Positions 19,501 to 30,000 of a stretch of 54,752 bases of DNA are shown here, one piece after another. How positions within the stretch are numbered: position 1 is the first letter of the stretch; each line of letters opens with the position of its first letter. This DNA comes from Lachnospiraceae bacterium AM48-27BH (lineage in GTDB: Bacteria; Bacillota; Clostridia; Lachnospirales; Lachnospiraceae): NCBI GenBank assembly GCA_003478355.1, contig QUFC01000027.1:1-54752 (forward strand), in the 5' to 3' direction. Under the pieces are notes generated by a model. That model made no database searches. It saw only the letters and a list, made by a program, of their open reading frames with translations, and was not told where the DNA came from. The translations under genes were made by a program, and so were the position numbers.

Positions 19501-20103
19501 GGAACGACTGCAGGTGGAGCAGCTTCCGGAACAGCAGGAAGCTCCAGCGGCGCAGGCGTTGGTGCAGCATTTGCCATGATCTACGCATATGACCAGACAA
19601 AGGCAGAGATTGGTGATAGCGCTCGTATTGAAGCAAAGAGTCTGACAGTCAATGCCAAAAAGCTGGAAGTAACCGTAACAACGCAAGACGCTGTCAACAG
19701 CATCGAGATCAACGGTGTGATCACCACAGGTGCAACACAGATCCAGGATGGCAAGATCAAGATCAACACGACCGATAATGCTCAGAGCGAAGAAGAGATC
19801 ACGGTCAGCGATCTGGCAGATGTGGCATTGAACTTATGGAATCTGCTGGCTAATAAGAACTACTATCTGGAAGCAGTCGGCGGTTCCGCAGCAGATACCG
19901 CAACAAGCTTTACAGGTGCAGGCTCCTTTACCGTATTAGTGGCACAGGATACCGTAGAAGCCCTGGTTGGAAAGAATGTAGTTCTGGTTCTGACCGATGG
20001 CCTGACCGTAACTGCAGCATCCAAGGTCAATGCAGTACCATTGCAGGTTCTGTGGCATATGGCGGTTCTAAGAGTGCTGGCATTGGTGTCAATACAATTG
20101 TGA
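13492..20103 (+). CDS. Giant surface protein, second piece (filamentous adhesin-like beta repeats)
   Basis: The GTG at 13492 is only the first start-like codon of an open frame that continues the N-terminal piece; it is not a likely real start. The 2,203 residues begin with a Thr/Ala/Pro linker and go into long runs of beta repeats with the recurring pattern 'VGVGVAVNVVNNxTxAYI...A-x-G-x-V-x-V-x-A', like those of leukotoxin LktA-family filamentous adhesins. Embedded are carboxypeptidase-regulatory/SpaA-like beta sandwiches at about 15170-15430 and 17915-18190 (VKNSDGEAVKDATVTITVDG, ending KTFVLAKTN), and Gly/Ser/Thr hinges. Frame is lost after LTVTAASKVNAVP near 20040: adding one base restores IAGSVAYGGSKSAGIGVN. 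Extracellular location is inferred from the signal peptide and wall-binding C-terminus. Confidence 0.8.
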   Translation: MTPGSTETSGTTETPGTTETTGISQKSDTTAETGQTGATGEAGKAETGSDKTGENSTTAEAATGAATAVPVLQAVAAAPVAAPAAAPVVTSTGLTADETDSTTTEIDISNVENVKISVNDDKQLEVYVNNSQFKKTYTNAGITKVKIQAKDKISFNDQLDPTKNYVLNLAKAIVELLAKQVVLQPNTNVTLKVKELQITAQDTGSTTAGDVFLNVVKKVYDSDCNYVGIKNMTITAENDDDGDSQIVIKATNAVTSNTDAKDAKDGTTADTSETGIWDTVDKKVSDLGSYIASVKNIETIIEIDASTLTADTIDLESVNELKMSTQGVGIGVAVNVASASSMVLVKNSDLTSTKNGIKLLAKSVIESKANAQAKAGNVAVGVSVISGSTEASITGSGTINSKKGLLVSAESNAQATTNAIGKAANDNRSGAFAGVSIVNYDTKANIGGTVSVQATEDVTVKSQQYGINGTTVTSTKKSDDESSSGDKSSSISSILDTVSQSIEQLELKSKLTDSVKTKVKDLFKRDEVEQKVDSSLESADDSEETSGIGDLFESAEAGIANEIKLTFKGIDKSDINKVTVKITPNEGTSGVDRATTLTSNTYTGGEFAEGSYTLSILVPAGYAAPDSQVIKVVNGKSYTGTVTLSKTNRTKNQFVGAFAVMVVNSRNEASITTTGTIKTDGKVQVLANAVSNNTTVADASTIPADLDREANDNEVVVAIVTEDKTTTLPAKVSLTKLYGNSDLVVDAIHPYDQNYLNDKSGMISFQNGATQNNKGNSNGNQSLSEGRYKLVFKVPVSLGFTPKDVTVAKTKEEKTIDSTNYYVYTMYITLSKKAGSEDLEGLKQLILMKANTTDTGSTGTKVSAGVGIGVNVIKNENTAYIKNATIEASGVDVKATTGGYEVTTTTTEGGETKTATKKYDNRSDVSSAAGFNSGEFGFGGAISVNVVNDVTTAYIDGAKITIKGNGGTNNINIEATSKNDSHTTAGREKDENNAYSSNVGVGSGIAVGVGNYTTTADLGSDVTITGTTNQEIGSVTIKATSEGEVNVEAIAGVAGGKAVAPVIAVNIVNGTTRAKAAANTSNMLALTGDMTVYARSDRKRRTTANASAAGSKVAVGGAITVAAGNLHQYAYMERGISKSHNISVKAESGNSTETVSIAGANGAAAPKDDEDSSGSSEDSDSQSSKSSPDALVNKALASGKKVGSGTDGIGETPSKSPQKAETTEGKVTVAAAIAVDIWGDETKAVVTGNTTSSEKLEVLANAANAAKVTANASSTLSTTGVGVSVAILVGDLINKAELSGTHKTGYFLVKAGMGKDGESDRVNDIQVISISGAGASNVGVAGAVAINIFDTEYAATQKGTLTATNADQTSEVTANVNQKVVTRAGASADLAGAGSSTSTGTGTSAGTGTSGTGTSGSSKKSVGVGASFALTIADAKADAVVNGNIKTAGNLQIEGIVISDVETKAVAGNDAYEEPAEDGKIKITVKNSDGEAVKDATVTITVDGNTETKETDENGQVILDSVTKDKEYTITITAVPNGYTVPGDKVTFTLTADDTGYTKTFVLAKTNQKEKDKYASLDAAVAAALITNRAHAEASETSNVTTGKDFRLHAESTSVTNVISEGEAEASNVAVGASVAVNLVAEEVKALMAGTASVGGDFSVTAKAQPKDLASAYATASGLDLQRYKDKYSATISDILSGKAFKKDTTGTSGSGSTGSSEGTTSQVNQKVDKQLDKSNTTDNTNHTNTKPEATKEGTSLSSKVLNAADVKTSENSANTGSTGTTGDGAASADKAKAEATAGTNSTGTKTEKQTNVSVAAAVGTSIVSHKVSAEVTGKVTKANNVTINAENLDNFETLATGAAVSKKTSIALGVAVVVNNSKTYAAVMNNLGTNAERVGDVTIQAVTKHNTDQEYLTKLGAQAIAGAANGSEKGGAAVAGAVALIVSNAQTNALIGQNAAIYATGDVKVEATEKSKLAARAWGATLTSSKFDEQNNATGNGAGQTAGTTAGGAASGTAGSSSGAGVGAAFAMIYAYDQTKAEIGDSARIEAKSLTVNAKKLEVTVTTQDAVNSIEINGVITTGATQIQDGKIKINTTDNAQSEEEITVSDLADVALNLWNLLANKNYYLEAVGGSAADTATSFTGAGSFTVLVAQDTVEALVGKNVVLVLTDGLTVTAASKVNAVPLQVLWHMAVLRVLALVSIQL

Positions 20104-21041
20104 ATGATACCGCTGTTCGTGCAGAACTTGGAGATAATACGAATGTAACTGTGAATAACGGAGATGTACGCATCAGCGCTGATGGTGACTTAAACCTGGT
20201 ATCCGTTTTAGTAGCAGCTTCCGTATCTTCAACAAAGACAGGAAGCACCAGTGGAACACAGGCAGCAGGTGAAGGCGTTGTCAATATCTTCATCAATGAC
20301 AACAAAGCAATCGCAAAAGCAGGTAACGCAGTCGTTATCAATGCGCGAAATGGCAATGTAACGGTTAAGGCAGCATCCAAGATCGGTTACACAGGCATCG
20401 TAGGCGGACTGGCAAAATCCGGTGGACATGGAATCGGCGCATCCGTCAGCGTTCTGGTTGTCAATAACGAGATCCTGGCGCAGACCGGCAATGGCGTGAC
20501 CATCACCGCAGGCCAGAAGATCCACGTAGACGCAGACAGCAAAGAAACCATCGTAGCAGTTGTTGTAAATGGAGCAGCAGCTACCGGAGCAAACAGCGGC
20601 GTGGCTGTGGCAGTGAGCCCATCGGTCAATGTGATCAAGGGAAGCACCCAGGCGATCGCAGGAACCGGTTCTTACACAGCAAACTCTATGGATGTGACCG
20701 CAGACAGCACGACGAAGATCGTGATCCTGTCCGGCGGAGCAGCAGTCAGCACAGGCAAAGCCGGTGTTGGCGGTTCTGTACAGGTGGATGTATTCTTAAA
20801 GAAAGTAAAAGCACGCATTGAAGATGGAACAGCAGATGCATACGCAGTCATCTTAGCACCAGACGGTCTGACAGTAAGAGCAAATTCGAAAGAAGATTCT
20901 TATCTGTTCGTGATCGGTTTAGGCGGTGGAAGGAGCGCAGCAGTATCCGGCTCTATCGCAGTTGTAGTGATTAACAATGAAGTAGAGGCGAAGATTGGCA
21001 ATTACGCTAAGGTTGGTAGTGAAAACAGCGTGGTAATGTGA
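20052..21041 (+). CDS. Giant surface protein, third piece (beta repeats)
   Basis: The same protein one frame on (MAYGGSKSAGIGVNTIVND); the ATG lies inside a repeat and is not a start. It holds about five repeats of 60-70 residues of the VLVVNNEILAQTGNGVTITAG kind. The frame ends at a TGA at 21039-21041 after GSENSVVM. One base missing near 21030-21036 would instead read SENS-x-GNVTVSAKDDM and run straight into the fourth piece. The 4-bp overlap with the next frame is therefore an effect of the frameshift, not translational coupling. Confidence 0.75.
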   Translation: MAYGGSKSAGIGVNTIVNDTAVRAELGDNTNVTVNNGDVRISADGDLNLVSVLVAASVSSTKTGSTSGTQAAGEGVVNIFINDNKAIAKAGNAVVINARNGNVTVKAASKIGYTGIVGGLAKSGGHGIGASVSVLVVNNEILAQTGNGVTITAGQKIHVDADSKETIVAVVVNGAAATGANSGVAVAVSPSVNVIKGSTQAIAGTGSYTANSMDVTADSTTKIVILSGGAAVSTGKAGVGGSVQVDVFLKKVKARIEDGTADAYAVILAPDGLTVRANSKEDSYLFVIGLGGGRSAAVSGSIAVVVINNEVEAKIGNYAKVGSENSVVM

Positions 21042-24000
21042 CAGTCTCCGCAAAAGACGATATGGTTACAGTCGTATTAGCAGGTGGAGTGGCAGCTTCT
21101 ACCAGTGGAGCAGCAGTAGGTCTTGCTAATGCAGATGTGATCGCAAGCGGAAGCACGAACGCGCAGATTGGTGACCATGTAACTGTCTATGGAAATAACG
21201 TAACAGTAACAGCAGCATCCGATAAGAAGTTTATCAATGTTGTGATCAGTGGCGGCGTAAGCAATGCAAGCGCAGCAGTAGCCGGTTCTGCAGCAGTCGT
21301 TGTGGTTGGAGATACCGTAAAAGCAGCTATTGGTGAAAACACAGCCATCAGTGCCAACGGTGATGTGCAAGTCATTGCCCTGGGAAGTACCGATATCATC
21401 GATATCGTCGGAAACCTGGGAATCAGTGGCGGCAGTGTGGCAGTCGGTGCCTCCATCGATACCATCGTATATCAGGGAACGGTATACGCAGGAATCGGTA
21501 AAGGAACTCAGATCATAACCAGCAATAGCGGCAATGTGATCGTATCTGCAAAGAGCAATGACAAGCTGATCGATCTGGTGATCGGTGTTGGCGTATCCAG
21601 CGGCAGCGCAGCAGTCAATGGTTCTGTAGCAGTCATCGTGGCAAAGCAGAACGTATTTGCACTGATCGGAACACCAGACAGCAACAACAAGTATGCAGAC
21701 GCAGCAGAAACCAGGATCCAGGCAGACGGCAGCGTTCAGGTAACAGCAGAGGCAGAGCAGCTGATCCTCTCCGGAGCAGGCTCTGCAGCAATCAGCCTTG
21801 GAACCGCAGGCGTGGGTGCAGGTATCATCGTAGTGACCGATACCCACAGAGCATGGGCAGAGGCTGGCAAAGGCGCAGAAATCAATGCGCTTGGCAAAAA
21901 GCCAGTGACCGGCAATTTCGGAAAACTGGTTACCTCTGGAACCAGCGGCAATGTAACTTATAAGAATGGTAAGCATGACCAGATGACGATCAATGGTGTG
22001 ATCATTGGCGCATTTAATACGACCAACCTTCACACGATCGCAGTCACCGGTTCTGGCGGTTCTACTGCAGGTGTTGGCATTGCAACCGTAACCGTAGTAG
22101 AAAAGGCAAGATCCCAGGCAGTGATCAATGATCATGCGAAGATCAACCAGGGAAGACGGACAGGTGCACATCAGAAGTCCAGCGTTCATGTCATCGCATC
22201 CAACGACACCGTAGAAAGTGTCTCGGGTGGTGCGGCTTCAGGCGGTGGAACAGCCGGTGTCTCCGGTGCAGTTGTAGTTTATACGGGAATCAAAGAAACA
22301 ACCGCAAGAATTGGCGATGGAGCACAGGTAAAAGCAGAGAATGCAATCGTGGTTCTGGCACACTCTGACAATCAGATTTATGCAAATGTTGTTGGTGCAG
22401 CAGTAGGCGGAACAGCCGGTGTAGGCGGATCTGTATCGGTTATCGTCCTTCAGGACACAACGACAGCAAGCGTTGGTGGAAGTTTAATAGCGAATGCGAT
22501 TACCGTCAAAGCAGAATCCAACGAATTACTGGAACTTTCCGCAACAGCTTTCCAGGCTGCTGGAACAGCGGCAGTCGGTGCATCCGTAGGAACCATTGTA
22601 TTTAAAGGCAAAACATTTGCGATTGTTCGTCCAGGAACTACTTTAACTGCAGCCAATGGAGATATTATCGTCTACGCAGACTCTAAGGAAAAAGTGATCA
22701 TGACTGTCCTTGGAGGCGGCGCAGGTGGAACGGCAGCAGTGAATGGCTCTTTCGCAGTTCTGGTCATGAACGTGACCACTCAGGCGAAGGTAGAAGATGG
22801 AACCTCCGGTAATGGAAGCAGTCTTAGCGCATTGAAAGGTTCTGTTACAGTAAAAGCAACAGACACAACAGATTTGAACCTGAATACCGGTAATGTAGTT
22901 GGTGGTGGAGCTGCAGCAGTGGGAGCGGCGATTGAAGTGGCAGTTTACCGCAATACGGTAACTGCAATGATTGGCAATTACAACACAGTAACAGCAAAAT
23001 CCATTCTGGTTCAGGCGATAGCGGACCGTGATATCCAGGCGGCAGCTGTTATGGCAAGTGCATCAGGAACTGCAAGTATCAACGGAAGTATCCTTGTACT
23101 TTCCATCGGAGCAGGAACTACTGATCCTGATGCAAACAAGGCAGAAACCAATGGAGGTGGCAATTCCTCTGACAAGGCAAGTAAGGAAGCATCTGAGCGT
23201 GGCCAGGCGGCAGTAAATCTTGGATATGGACAGAAGGTCAATGCAGAGCAGGGCAATCAGTACGTCACAGAAGCAAACGGAACCATCAGTGGACTTGCAA
23301 CAGACAATAAGAATTTGATCAGCGGCTACTTCACCAGTGCAAATGTAGAAGACAAGACTTATGCAGGCATTGGTGATGGCGGTAAAACCACTGCAACGGA
23401 TGGAAACGTAACGGTTAGTGCACAGGATAAAACAACTCTGGATTCTGTCGCAGGTGCAGCAGGTGGAAGCGGAACCGTATCTATCGGTATTTCCCTGAAC
23501 CTTGCGATCCTGAACGGAACCGCAGAGGCAAGAATCGGCGGTACGGTAAAGGCAGACAAAGGCAGCGTTGAAGTTTATGCAAAGAATATTCTGAATGTTC
23601 CTGCATTTTCCGCAATCGGCGGCAATGGCAGCGGCGCAGTAGCAGTCACAGGTACGATTACCGTATTGAAGGCTGGAGAAAAGGCATATGCGTACATTGC
23701 GCCAAACGCAAACGTAGAAGCAGAAGGCAACGTGATCGTTCTTGCAGAGAGCAATCAGGATATCCTGGTTGTGAACGGCAACGTCAGCGCATCCGGTGCA
23801 GCAAGCCTGGGTGTGGCAACTAACGTGATCATTTTCTCCAACAAGACACATTCTTACGTTGGCGATGGTGCAACTGTTACTGCCAATGCAAACAAAGGAA
23901 ATGTAAACTTTGTAGATGGCACAACAACTTCTAATGTAAATAGCAAGTATACGGAATTAAATGATCAGAATACGAATACCGATTATGTATCTTCCAAATC

Positions 24001-27000
24001 CAACGAATCTGCTCAGTCCGGCGTATTAGTCGGTGCGAAATCTTCTCAGAAGATCCGCAGCTGGGTAGTCAGTGGAGCAGCAAGCGGAGCCGTATCGGTG
24101 GTTGGTTCTGTCAATGTACTGACATTTGGCAGCGAGACTAAAGCATGGATCGGAAAGAAGGCAACAGTTACAACAAAGAACAATGGCGATATTCTGGTGA
24201 TCGCAGTGGATACCACTTCCATTCAGGATGTAGTCGGCAATATAGCAGCCAGTGGCACAGTCAGTGCAGGCATCTCCAACGACACCATTACCTTCCAGAA
24301 GATGACCAGCGCCTATGTAGATGAAGGCGCACAGTTAACCAGCGGAAGAAATATCATCATCAAGGCAATCAGTGATGAAGCTTATGTGGTAGTCGTAGTC
24401 AGTGCCGGTGCAGCAGTTGGTGCAACACCAACAGGTGCTGTGAATGGAGCAGTTTCTACGATTGTCATAAAGAATGAGACTACAGCAGAGGTGAAGGCCA
24501 ATACTGTAGTCACCATTCTGACTGCAAACGGCAGTATCGCAATCTGGGCAGAAGATAACCAGGACCTGTATGTGATTGCAGGATCAGCAAATACCGCCAT
24601 CAGCGCAACCGGAGTATCTGTCAGCGGCGCGGCAGGTGTAGCGGTTGTGAAAGCAAGCAATAAGGTTCAGGCATTGGTTGGAAAACTGGCTCAGTTAGAT
24701 GCTTATGGAACGACAGGTATTGCTTTCTATACCGGCGAGTTAGATGGCAACCGGAAGAGAAACCGCAAGAAAGCGCCTCGGTACGGCGTTCTCATCGGAG
24801 CATTTAATACCAACAATCTGATGGCAATCACTGCTTCTGGTTCTGCAGGTACTGGAGCAGCAGGCGCAATTGCTTCTACGACAGTGGTTTCTAAAACTGA
24901 AGTACGGGCAAAAGCAGAACAGGGCGCGCAGATCAACCAGAAGGTAAAAGCAAACCGGGAACAGAAGACATCCGCATCCAGCGTGAAAGTCATCGCCATG
25001 GACTCCACAGAGGTTGACACGGCAGCCGGTGGTGCGGCAGTCGGTATCGCAGGGGCAACTGGAACCATCGTAGTAACTCATTTAAAGAAGACCGTAGAGG
25101 CCATCTTAAATGGTACGGTTTATGCACCAGGCGGAGTTGACGTTCTGGCAATCAGCGATAACAATGTATTCCTGTTGACAACCAGCTTAGCAGGCGGTCT
25201 GGCAGGCGGCGCGGGAAGCGCATCCGTTCTCTACACAGAGAATACCGTAACCAGCCAGCTTGGCGGAACCATTGAGACAGGTACAGCAGCAGTCAATGTA
25301 AAAGCCATCAACCGGCAGTACATTACTTCTGGAGCGGCATCTGTCGCAGCGGGAATTACCGCAGTGGGCGGAGCAGGAGCAAGCATCATCTTCAAGAGCC
25401 ATACCAAGGCGGAGGTACTGAATGGTACAACGATTACCGCAGGTTCTCTGAATGTGACTGCACAGTCCAAAGAAACCATCACCGGCGTGGTGGCAGCAGC
25501 AACTGGTGGAAGCACCGCAGTGGGCGGATCTCTGATCCTGATCATTGCAAACGCAGATACAACCGCAAGAATTGGCAACAACGTAAATATCATTTTGAGC
25601 GGTGATTTAACCGTTCAGGCAGAAGATATTGTAACCATTGACATGACGGCAGGTACCGTATCCGGCGGCGGAGCAGCCGTGGGCGGAGCAGCAGCGGTTC
25701 TGATCTTCAAGAACACTGTTCTGGCAGAGATTGGAACAAATGGCAAGATTACAGCAGCGAACCTGAATCTGACAGCAAACTCTAAACGGAACATTACGTC
25801 TTATGTAGCGGCAGGTTCCGGTGGTGTCGGCGCTGTATCCGGCAGTGTACTGGTAATTCTGGTTGGCAGCATGCAGAGTGATGATGCAAAGACGGCTATG
25901 AAGCGGGATGACACGAATGATGTAAGTTCCAATAGCCAGAAGAGTATCGATGGTGCCCTGATAAATGCCAGCAGTTTAACTAAAGAAAACCTGAGACTGG
26001 ATATCACAGCTTACTTCACAGAAGAAACTGCCAATGCAACAACGGCAAGAATCGGTTCTGGAACTGTGATCACCTTAACAGGCGACGCCAAGATCAACGC
26101 AGCAGAAACAACCACAGTAACCGCGTATGTAGGTTCTGTATCTGGAGGTGCTTTGGCAGCAGGCGGCGCGGTGGCTATCGCAATCTTAAATGGCACGGTT
26201 CAGGCAGAGATCAACGGAACCATCAAGGCAAATGGCACCGTAACCATCAACACAGAGAACCAGATTACCAGCAAAAACTTTAAGGCGGCAGCAGGTTCCG
26301 CAGGATTCATCGGACTGGGCGCAGCCGTAGCGTACATGGATGTGACCGGAACGACGAAAGTTCTGATCGGAAGCACCGGTTCTGTAAATGGAAGAAGCGG
26401 AGTTAACGTATCAGCACAGTTAATCATCACTGCTGATCCAACAGTAGATGGTTATGCTGGTGGATGGGCATCCGCTGGAATGGCGGCAGCCAGATTAAAA
26501 GTAACTGGAACAACCATCGTAGAAGCAAGTAGTGGCAGCAGTTTGGCATCTGACAATAGCAATGTGAAACTGAATGCAACTCAGAATATTACTTCTACAG
26601 CAACCACCAAAGCAGCGGGTGTAGGTTATGGAGCAACAGGATCTGTGACTCTTGCACTTGTAGAGGTAGGAAGTATAACAAAAGTAGCAAGTGGAGCCAA
26701 TGTGACAGCATCAAAGGGTACTTACGATATTCTGGCCCACAGCATTTTAACTGCAACAGCAAATGCGTATGGTTTGTCAACAGCAGTAGGCGGATCTGTT
26801 CAGGCGGCGATTGCCAGACTGACAGTGAAACCGGTTGTATTGGCATCGGTTACTGGCGGTAAGATTCAGACTAAGAATATAAGAGTACGGGCATTGTTCA
26901 ATGTCAATGATAATAACTCTTATAGCAATGCTGGTAAGTTGGAATCCAATGCATATGCAGGAGCAGCCAGTGGTCTGGTAAGTGGTTCCGGTGCATCTTC

Positions 27001-30000
27001 GGAAATCACCGTAGACGGCAGTGCAACCGCGGAAGTAACGAATGCAACTCTGACATTGACAGAGGACTCGCTGGTACTTAGCAAAGCCAACGGAAGTTTA
27101 ACCGGTAACGGAGCAGGTTTAGCGGCGGCTGGTGGCGCGGCAGTCGGTGGAGTAGTGGTGAAGATCAATAACACATTCAAGACCATTGCACAGATCACCG
27201 GAACAACCATCACTGCAGCAAGAAACGTTACCGTTCTGGCAGATTATGACGGAACCGTAAACGGAACAGCCAAAGGAACCGCAGGCGGACTTCTGGTAGC
27301 TGGAACCGCACAGAGCCTGTCCATGACAGAGGACATTACCACAACAGCCAATATTGCAGGCAACAGCAAGATAGACGCAACGGGAACCGTTTCTGTATTG
27401 GCACAGGATGAGCATCAGGTTGGCGGAAAAGCAACCGGATATAGCGTAGCAGGTTTTGCATCTGGTGGTCTGACAAAGATCACAACGGAGATTATCAACA
27501 AGACGACTGCAGGCGTGAATGGAAGTACTGTTACGGCACAGAACATTCTGATCAAAGCAGGAACAGCGATCAAGAAGGACACGACCGCAACGGCATCCTC
27601 AGGAGCCCTTGGTGGATCAGCAAATGATGTCAGCGATAATACGACTGTATCCAATCAGACTTATGCAGAGGTAGGAAGCGGAAGTAAACTGACAGCGACG
27701 GACAACAATCTGGATGATAATGCAATCGTGACCATAGCAGAATCTGATAACTCTTATAAGGGTTATGCAACTGCGATCGCCGGAGCGATCATTGCCAAAG
27801 GTGTTGCCAGCGCGATTCAGACAGTGACTGATGATGTACGAGTGAGAATATCTCCATCTACGATCATTGCACAGCAGGGTAATATCGTCATCCACGCATC
27901 AGCGAAAGACATTACCTCCAACTTAACCGCATACGGCGGTGCAGGTGGAGTGGCAGCAGGAACAAATGTTAAGGCAGAGGCAGTTACAAATGCTAACGCA
28001 ATTGTGGAATTCATCGACGGATCTTCTGGCAATCATGCGTCAGTTAATGCAAAGACCGGAGACACAACGATTGGAACAGAAACCGATACGGAAGCTAGAG
28101 TTTATGGAAAAATCAAGTTCACCGTAGACGGTCTCAGTTCAATTTCCACAGATGTTAAGAATACGATGAGGATCAATTCCAAGATCGATCTTGGATCGTA
28201 CACAGAAGTGTCAGCGGCGAAGAATCTGGATATCCAGGCACTGATCAAGAGAATCTACGCATATGCTTCTGCATATTCGGAGACTGGATCTGTGATCAAT
28301 ACCCAGTCTAAGCCAAATGCAACCGTCGATGTCACTGCATATGCAACGGTTACAGGAACTGGCGTGAAGCTGCATGCAGGTGAAAGATTAACCCTGTACG
28401 CGATTTCAACCAATGATATTTATACAAATGCTTACAGCTATGGATATACTGCAGGTGGAACCGGTTCTGTTATTTCAACAGCAACCAACAACACCAGAAT
28501 CTATGGCAATGTAGAGATCAAGGACAGCAGCTCTTCAATGAACGCAAGAGACATCGCAATTGGAGCAGCAACGAAGAGTGAGAGCGAAGTATCCTATACA
28601 AAGAAAGCAGAGTATAAGGCAGTCACAGTAACCGAATTTATAAAAAAGACGGTTACAAAGACAAAGAATGTAATCGAAAAAGTTTCTGCAAAGATCTGTA
28701 AGAAACTTCCATGGCCACTGAATAAGATCGTGAAATGGATCACAAAGACGATCGTAAAGGTGATCACCTGGGTAGAGGAGATTGTAGTAGAAAAGATCCT
28801 TCAGAGTGAGACAGAGAAATATGAAAATGGTTCTTACAGTTCGACAAACAATGTAATCTTAAACGGTGATATTTATTATGGAAGCAACGCAGCTGTGGAC
28901 ATTATCATTGATGAACAGGGAAACATCGCCAATAAAGATGTGACCTATGAGACAACCGATAATGATGTCAAGATCAAAACCTTCAGCTCTAAGGCCAACG
29001 GAAGCTTAAAAATCGAATCCGCATATGGCAAGGTAAGTGGAAATGTGAAGGTTCACAGTAACAACGTGATCACCAAATTGAATATTACCAACAACTCGGC
29101 TAAGAATTTGATCTTAAAGAACATTGATCTTTTAGCAGAGTATGATCCTGAAAGCTGCGCATATACCATTCTCTGCAGTGATTATTCGGGATTTGTGATG
29201 GAGGACGTGGTTGATAACATGACTCAGCCGGAAGTTACCATTACAACGAATACTGGAAAGAATGTTACCTTTGATGGCCTGTTCTCTTACTATACAGCGA
29301 TCTTAAATGTTCTGTTCAACGGAACGAAGGGAAACGTATACTTTGGAGAAAATGCGAAGCTGGATGTATCGAAGTTAAATATCCAGAATGCAAATAATGT
29401 AGGAAATGACGGCAAACCGCTTCATGTCAATCTGTTTGTGGCAAAAGATAACAACAACCTGAAACGTCCGGAACTGATCGTAGATGCAGCTGGTAATGTC
29501 TATCTCCAGGCGGGACTGAAACGTTATGTGGAGGTTCAGGGAACGACTTCTGCACAGGCGAAGGCACTGGCAGATGCAGAGGCAGCGAAGATCAGCAATG
29601 TGGACAGGGCTCTGATCCAGTCCATCAAGGGCAAAAAGATCCACCTGACACTTGATCTGCCAAAATTGGTAGTAGGCGTACTGGTTGAAGATCCGGTGAC
29701 TGGAGCATATAAGTATACAACGACAGAATCTGTTTCTACCGCATTAAATATTGTGGTAACCAGCAGTAAGACAGAAACACAAATCACTGATACCTTATAT
29801 GAGAAAACAGAACTGGATGCAGCAAGTGGTGAGTGGAAGACCCGGTATTATACGGATTCTGCATGTATGAACCAGTATCAGGTCGCAGCCGGAAAACACG
29901 TAGAAGAGCGTTATGATACGGAAGGCTTTGAGTACTATCTGGTAACAACCGTTGCGGATGATCAGGTAACCTATCAAAAACTGGATCAGCCTGCAGAGTA

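Noticed and set aside
20040..21041. Programmed ribosomal frameshifting to join the giant gene pieces
   Set aside because: No slippery heptamer or downstream pseudoknot is apparent at the joins, and the same one-base loss occurs in unrelated genes, favouring deletion error.
21077..22189. Long Cys-rich minus-strand open frame (370 residues), and several similar ones opposite the giant gene
   Set aside because: They are antisense reflections of the repetitive Ala/Gly/Val codons of the adhesin; no ribosome site, no domain, and composition follows the plus-strand repeat.
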